Of a stretch of DNA of 57,703 nucleotides, positions 54,179-57,703 are shown one piece after another. The notes below the pieces were generated by a model. It saw only the letters and a program-made list of their open reading frames with translations, had not been told where the DNA came from and did not search any database. This stretch comes from DASVVT01 sp036386415. Its GTDB lineage: Bacteria > Acidobacteriota > Blastocatellia > Pyrinomonadales > Pyrinomonadaceae. A program made the translations under genes and the position numbers. How positions within the stretch are numbered: the stretch's first letter is position 1; every line of letters begins with the position of its first letter. The stretch lies in NCBI GenBank assembly GCA_036386415.1, contig DASVVT010000024.1:1-57703 (forward strand). The letters are read 5' to 3'.

Positions 54179-54282
54179 ATGCCTTGTCTCCTCTGATGGT
54201 TCTATCTGTTCCGGCGAATACACTCGCAAAAATTTATGACGATAACTGCCCGAAAACGTCTCGTTGTTGTGACACTGAAAAG

Positions 54283-54381
54283 CAGTAGCCAGTAGAAAAA
54301 CATTTGCCAGCGAATCTACAGGGTATCAGCGACACCACCCTCTACGCGGAGCGCCTACTGACTACTGTCTACTGGCTACTG
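54283..54381. repeat. Hairpin element A9, degenerate CAGTAGN form
   Basis: Left arm CAGTAGCCAGTAG; right arm CTACTGACTACTGTCTACTG then GCTACTG. The core differs from A3. Provides CAG TAG as the last codon and stop of galE. Confidence 0.85.
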
Positions 54382-55356
54382 CTTATATCCCTCCGGGTGC
54401 TCCTGCATCCAGTTCCAGGCTGATTCGATGATTAAACGCAAGTCCTGCATCTCGGGTTTCCAGCCAAGCTCACGCTTGATCTTTTCGGAGCTGGCGATGA
54501 GAACCGCCGGGTCGCCCGGCCTGCGTGGGCCGACATGGACGTTGATGTTTCGTCCAGTGACGGCTCGTGCCGTCTCGATCACCTCGCGCACGGTATAGCC
54601 ACTGCCTCCGCAGCCCAGGTTATAGATGGCGCAACGCTCGTCGAGTATGCCGAGCGCGAGGATGTGCGCGCGCGCGAGGTCTACGACGTGTATGTAGTCG
54701 CGCACGCACGTCTGATCGCGCGTCGGGTAATCGTCGCCAAAGATTTCGACGAACTCCCTGCGCCCTGCGGCGGCCTGTAGGACGATGGGGATGATATGCG
54801 TTTCGGGATCATGCGATTCGCCGCACCTGTGGGTAGCACCGGCGGCATTGAAGTACCTGAGGCTGGCGTAGCGCAGGCCGTGAGCTTCATCGTACCAGCG
54901 CATCGCACGCTCAAAAGCGAGCTTGGTCTCGCCGTAAGTGTTGGTCGGGTTGGTCGGATCGGTCTCTTCAATCGGCTGCTTGGCTGGCTCGCCGTAGGTG
55001 GCTGCGGTCGAAGAGAAGACGATGCGCCGCACCCCCTCACTGAGCATCGCATCAAGCAGCGCCAGCCCTGCCACGACGTTGTTGCGATAATACTTGGCCG
55101 GATTCTGTACGGATTCGCCGACGAGCGAGTCAGCCGCCATGTGTATGACGGCTTCTATCCCATGCAGCTTGAGCGTGCGACGAAGCTCGTCGCCGTCCAT
55201 CAAGTCCGCCTCAACAAATTTCGCTTGAGGAGCAACGGCCTCACGATAACCCTTATAAAGACTGTCGTAGACCACCGCTTCGTGGCCGTCCCTGAGCAGC
55301 TCTTCCGTCACCACGCTGCCAATGTAACCGGCTCCGCCTGTCACCAGAACGCGCAT
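54376..55356 (-). CDS. galE: UDP-glucose 4-epimerase
   Basis: Short-chain dehydrogenase-type enzyme that interconverts UDP-glucose and UDP-galactose. About 326 residues. NAD-binding GGAGYIGS at 7-14; catalytic Ser/Thr at 116-117 (FSSTAATYGE) and Tyr141-x3-Lys145 (YGETK). HMAADSLVGESV, RYFNAAGA and DYIHVVDLARAHI are typical GalE segments. The frame is open to 55395; the Met at 55356 begins the conserved MRVLVTGGAGYIG. Neither start has a clear ribosome site. The last residues KQ come from hairpin A9. Confidence 0.94.
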   Translation of the reverse strand: MRVLVTGGAGYIGSVVTEELLRDGHEAVVYDSLYKGYREAVAPQAKFVEADLMDGDELRRTLKLHGIEAVIHMAADSLVGESVQNPAKYYRNNVVAGLALLDAMLSEGVRRIVFSSTAATYGEPAKQPIEETDPTNPTNTYGETKLAFERAMRWYDEAHGLRYASLRYFNAAGATHRCGESHDPETHIIPIVLQAAAGRREFVEIFGDDYPTRDQTCVRDYIHVVDLARAHILALGILDERCAIYNLGCGGSGYTVREVIETARAVTGRNINVHVGPRRPGDPAVLIASSEKIKRELGWKPEMQDLRLIIESAWNWMQEHPEGYKQ

Positions 55357-56060
55357 GATTTTTGAGACCGATCCGACAGGCGCAGACCCTGACACTGAAA
55401 AGTGTTCGGCCTACGCGCGTCTTCATAGAAACCTCAGATTTAGAGAGCGTGCCCCATCATAGCATGAAGCGCTTCACGGAGTCGTAGCCCGGCTTAGATT
55501 GAAGCAGGGCGGGAGAATGATGAGGTGAGGATTCGAGCGCAAGGGAGAAAGTCGCAAAGTGCTGCGCAAAGCATCTACTCCGCAAGCGCTGCATTTTGCG
55601 ACCCCCGGCGTTTCATAATCCTCATTCAGAGATCATCCCGACTCACGAAACCGAGACGGCGCAAGAAGACCTGCGAGGCGGCTAAGTTGAGGGTAGAGAT
55701 AATCGTCGAAAAGATTGTCTAACACTGCTCCCATGATATATATTAAGGCGCGTTGCAACAGCTACACCTCAATCTCGCGGCTGATTAGTTGCCTCATCCC
55801 TTGTTGAGAGCCGTTGCTGCATGACATTTCATAATTCTACATGCTGCCCCTCGTCGACGTTTGATGCGGAAGCCTTCTTGGTCTCTCAACGTCGATCATA
55901 ACCGGGCTAGCATTGACGAAGGTCGTCAGGCCGGGGCGCAACCCTTCGCCCACGGCTGTGGCCTTCCTTTCTCACCACCGAAAGGATCGAACAAGCGGGA
56001 GTGTCTGATTTGAAAAGAACCCCCTTGCAGTTAACTCAAAAACACAGAGGAGGACGAATC
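55357..56060. other. Intergenic region without recognised gene (about 700 bases)
   Basis: An open frame at 55525-55722 exists, but its translation is basic, low in hydrophobic residues and without ribosome site, so I do not call it. AT-rich TGATATATATTAAGG near 55735 and TTTGAAAAG (55998) are promoter-like. Near 56046 AGAGGAGGACG is the ribosome site of the next gene. No member of the hairpin families was found here apart from a weak GCAAAG run near 55557-55605. Confidence 0.4.
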
Positions 56061-57632
56061 ATGGCATTGACCCTAAAAATCGTTCCGTGGGGACCGACGC
56101 AGGCGACTGTGACCACACTCTTAACCGAGATGGCACAACGTCGCTCGATCAAGGCTCGTCTGGACGCAACGCGCAACCGATTTCTCAGGCTCAAGTTGGT
56201 TGATGAAGAGAAGACCGCGCGCCCGACGCCGCCGAAGAAATACCGTGCCATAACTTATGATTACACCAACAACCAGACTGTTCAGCTCGAAGGAAGTTTC
56301 GACGACCCGCAGAGCGTGGAGATCTCGGAGCTGGGTCGCCAGCCGTTGCCGAACGCCGACGAGTTTGACGCGGCGGTTCAGATTTTGCGCAACGACCCTC
56401 GGATCGGCCCGGCCATCAGCCAGGGACAGGTGCAGCCCTTCAGGCCCATGCCGCCGCTCATCGAAGTCGAGCGACCCGATGGGCGCACAGAGCGCACGCT
56501 CGCCGTCGGTCTGGCCGCCAAAGAGGCACGACCCCGCCACCGCATCGTCGGAGTCAACATGATTAATGAGACGGTGTTGTCCGACCCCCCCAACGTTCCC
56601 TCTCCCAGCTCGACCCTATGCGGGCCGCCTGCCATGGGCGGCTGCGAGAGTACAGGGACGTCCGGGCAGGTCAAAGTTACGGTGAGCCAGGGAGCGACCG
56701 TGCTCTGGGAGTTTGTCGTCCTCCGGCCAGCCGTCTCGTCCGGCGTCGTCGGCTCCGGCGTCGAGCTACGACACGTCTTCTATAAGGGGAAGCAGGTGCT
56801 CTACCGCGCCCATGTGCCGATCCTCAACGTGGAGTATTTTGAGGACGGCATTGCCGACGGCTGTGGGCCGGTCTATCGCGATTGGCAGAATCAGGAGAAC
56901 TGCTTTGAAGCCAAAGGCGCGGACGCGATCCCCGGCTACAGGCAGTGTACGGCTCCCGCCAAGACGATTCTCGAAACCGAGAGTGACGCGGGCAATTTTC
57001 AGGGCGTCGCCATCTACGTGCAAAACCAGGAGGTCATCGTGGTCAGTGAGATGGCCGCCGGGTGGTATCGCTACATCAGTCGTTGGAGCTTTAACGCCAA
57101 CGGAAACATTCGCCCGCGCTTCGGCTTTGCCGCGATAGAGAACAAGTGCACCTGTCATAAACATCATCATCACGTCTACTGGAGAATGGACTTCGACATC
57201 AATACGGCGTCGAAAAACGTCTTCGAGGAGTTTAACTCTCCGCCTCTTGGCCCAACGAATTGGAGCTTGCACAAATTCGAGGTCAATCGCCAGCGCGACG
57301 CTTCACACAAGCGCAAATGGCGCGTCAGGAACACGGCCACCAACAGTGGTTATGTTCTGATACCGGGGCTCAACGACGGTAATGCGACGTCCTTTGGAGT
57401 CGGCGACATATGGGCGATGCGGTATCGTTCCACGGAGTTGGACGACGGGCAGGGATACACAGAAGACCCGACCCTGGCGAAGGCTCATCTGGACAAGTTT
57501 ATCGCCAATCACGAGTCGATTGAGAACCAGGATGTCGTCGTCTGGTACGCCGCGCACTTCCTCCACGATGAGGAGCACGGTGAAGCAGGCGGCCACATCG
57601 TCGGCCCGGAACTCAGGCCGTTCAACTGGTAA
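56061..57632 (+). CDS. Divergent copper amine oxidase-like protein
   Basis: 523 residues, no signal peptide seen. The N-terminal part matches an amine oxidase N3-type domain (YRAITYDYTNNQTVQLEG; DEFDAAVQILRNDPRI). The C-terminal part fits the catalytic domain in order: VLYRAHVPILNVEYFEDG, CGPVYRDWQ, then AGWYRYISRWSFNANGNI, then HHHHVYWRMDFDIN, then IENQDVVVWYAAHFLHDEEH. The cofactor tyrosine would be Tyr336, but the usual N-Y-D/E context is W-Y-R. The HxH copper ligands (within 368-371) and a later His are present. AGGAGG lies ten bases before ATG 56061; an earlier GTG (56001) is in frame but less likely. It may be inactive or use another chemistry. Confidence 0.75.
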   Translation: MALTLKIVPWGPTQATVTTLLTEMAQRRSIKARLDATRNRFLRLKLVDEEKTARPTPPKKYRAITYDYTNNQTVQLEGSFDDPQSVEISELGRQPLPNADEFDAAVQILRNDPRIGPAISQGQVQPFRPMPPLIEVERPDGRTERTLAVGLAAKEARPRHRIVGVNMINETVLSDPPNVPSPSSTLCGPPAMGGCESTGTSGQVKVTVSQGATVLWEFVVLRPAVSSGVVGSGVELRHVFYKGKQVLYRAHVPILNVEYFEDGIADGCGPVYRDWQNQENCFEAKGADAIPGYRQCTAPAKTILETESDAGNFQGVAIYVQNQEVIVVSEMAAGWYRYISRWSFNANGNIRPRFGFAAIENKCTCHKHHHHVYWRMDFDINTASKNVFEEFNSPPLGPTNWSLHKFEVNRQRDASHKRKWRVRNTATNSGYVLIPGLNDGNATSFGVGDIWAMRYRSTELDDGQGYTEDPTLAKAHLDKFIANHESIENQDVVVWYAAHFLHDEEHGEAGGHIVGPELRPFNW

Positions 57633-57663
57633 GTATTTGTGAAGAACTGCGACGGCAGCTCCC

Positions 57664-57682
57664 AAAGGGATGTTTGCCCTTT
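57664..57682. other. Small hairpin after the amine oxidase-like gene
   Basis: AAAGGG (57664-57669) pairs with CCCTTT (57677-57682), followed by GCGGC/GCCGC pairing up to about 57697. Possible terminator, or the edge of another repeat; similar to 48-72 at the left edge. Confidence 0.3.
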
Positions 57683-57703
57683 TGCGGCTGTGGCCGCCCC
57701 CGC

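Noticed and set aside
55525..55722. Small open frame after galE
   Set aside because: No ribosome site, no domain, and composition unlike neighbouring genes.

Overview
The window is GC-rich (high 50s percent by eye) chromosomal DNA from a free-living, metabolically versatile heterotroph. Gene content points to Acidobacteriota, probably a Blastocatellia-type lineage: an ECF-type sigma factor next to a cytoplasmic Ser/Thr kinase with TolB/TPR modules, WD40 and TPR secreted proteins, a Bacillus-style fadN-fadA-fadE beta-oxidation set, DUF433/DUF5615 modules, and hairpin repeats in almost every intergenic space. This placement is inference from gene style; no rRNA is present.

Layout. 0-3.4 kb: sppA and mnmA (minus strand). 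3.6-7.7 kb: a CbbQ/NorQ-type AAA+ ATPase and its NorD/CbbO-type VWA partner, with no rubisco or NO reductase nearby. 7.7-10.3 kb: a decayed accessory strip with two DUF433 antitoxin-like genes, each followed by a broken DUF5615 PIN-like gene and then a displaced copy of the norD 3' end, and finally a cytochrome P460 gene with an in-frame stop. 10.4-17.6 kb: thioredoxin-reductase-like enzyme, YbdK-type carboxylate-amine ligase, a CGWC membrane-anchored protein, a YfbK-like VWA lipoprotein, a REP-like palindrome, a small HNH-like protein, tRNA-Ser(UGA), and MscS. 17.6-20.3 kb: fadR (TetR type) overlapping a long-chain acyl-CoA ligase gene. 20.6-28.2 kb: WD40 protein, FNR-like reductase, and a sigma factor-kinase pair. 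28.3-36.4 kb: O-methyltransferase, then fadN, fadA, fadE and a metallo-beta-lactamase-fold hydrolase. 36.5-40.0 kb: secreted TPR protein, DUF2062 protein, and an RsbV/RsbW-like pair. 40.2-42.1 kb: aroA-aroK. 42.2-44.6 kb: rtcB interrupted by an intein. 44.7-49.6 kb: a GT-C type mannosyltransferase-like membrane protein, a B12/radical SAM-like enzyme, and a Ser-Pro-linker membrane protein. 49.7-54.2 kb: a stress-type group (stand-alone LigD phosphoesterase domain, FAD oxidoreductase-Rieske fusion, 55-aa disordered protein, Zn alcohol dehydrogenase, SRPBCC protein). 54.4-55.4 kb: galE. 56-57.6 kb: a divergent copper amine oxidase-like protein.

How it fits together. FadR/FadD at 18 kb and FadN/FadA/FadE at 30 kb form one fatty-acid degradation regulon: an 18-bp palindrome matching the known Bacillus FadR box lies between the -35 and -10 of the fadN promoter, and a weaker copy lies in front of fadR itself.

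Two observations deserve most attention. First, the norD 3' end occurs three times (once intact, twice displaced behind DUF433/DUF5615 modules). Every difference among the copies is a synonymous third-position change, and the three copies end in TAA, TAG and TGA. Second, about 25 intergenic hairpin elements of about ten unrelated sequence families share one architecture: inverted arms built from short tandem units, seven bases in most families. Several elements provide the stop codon of the gene that runs into them.
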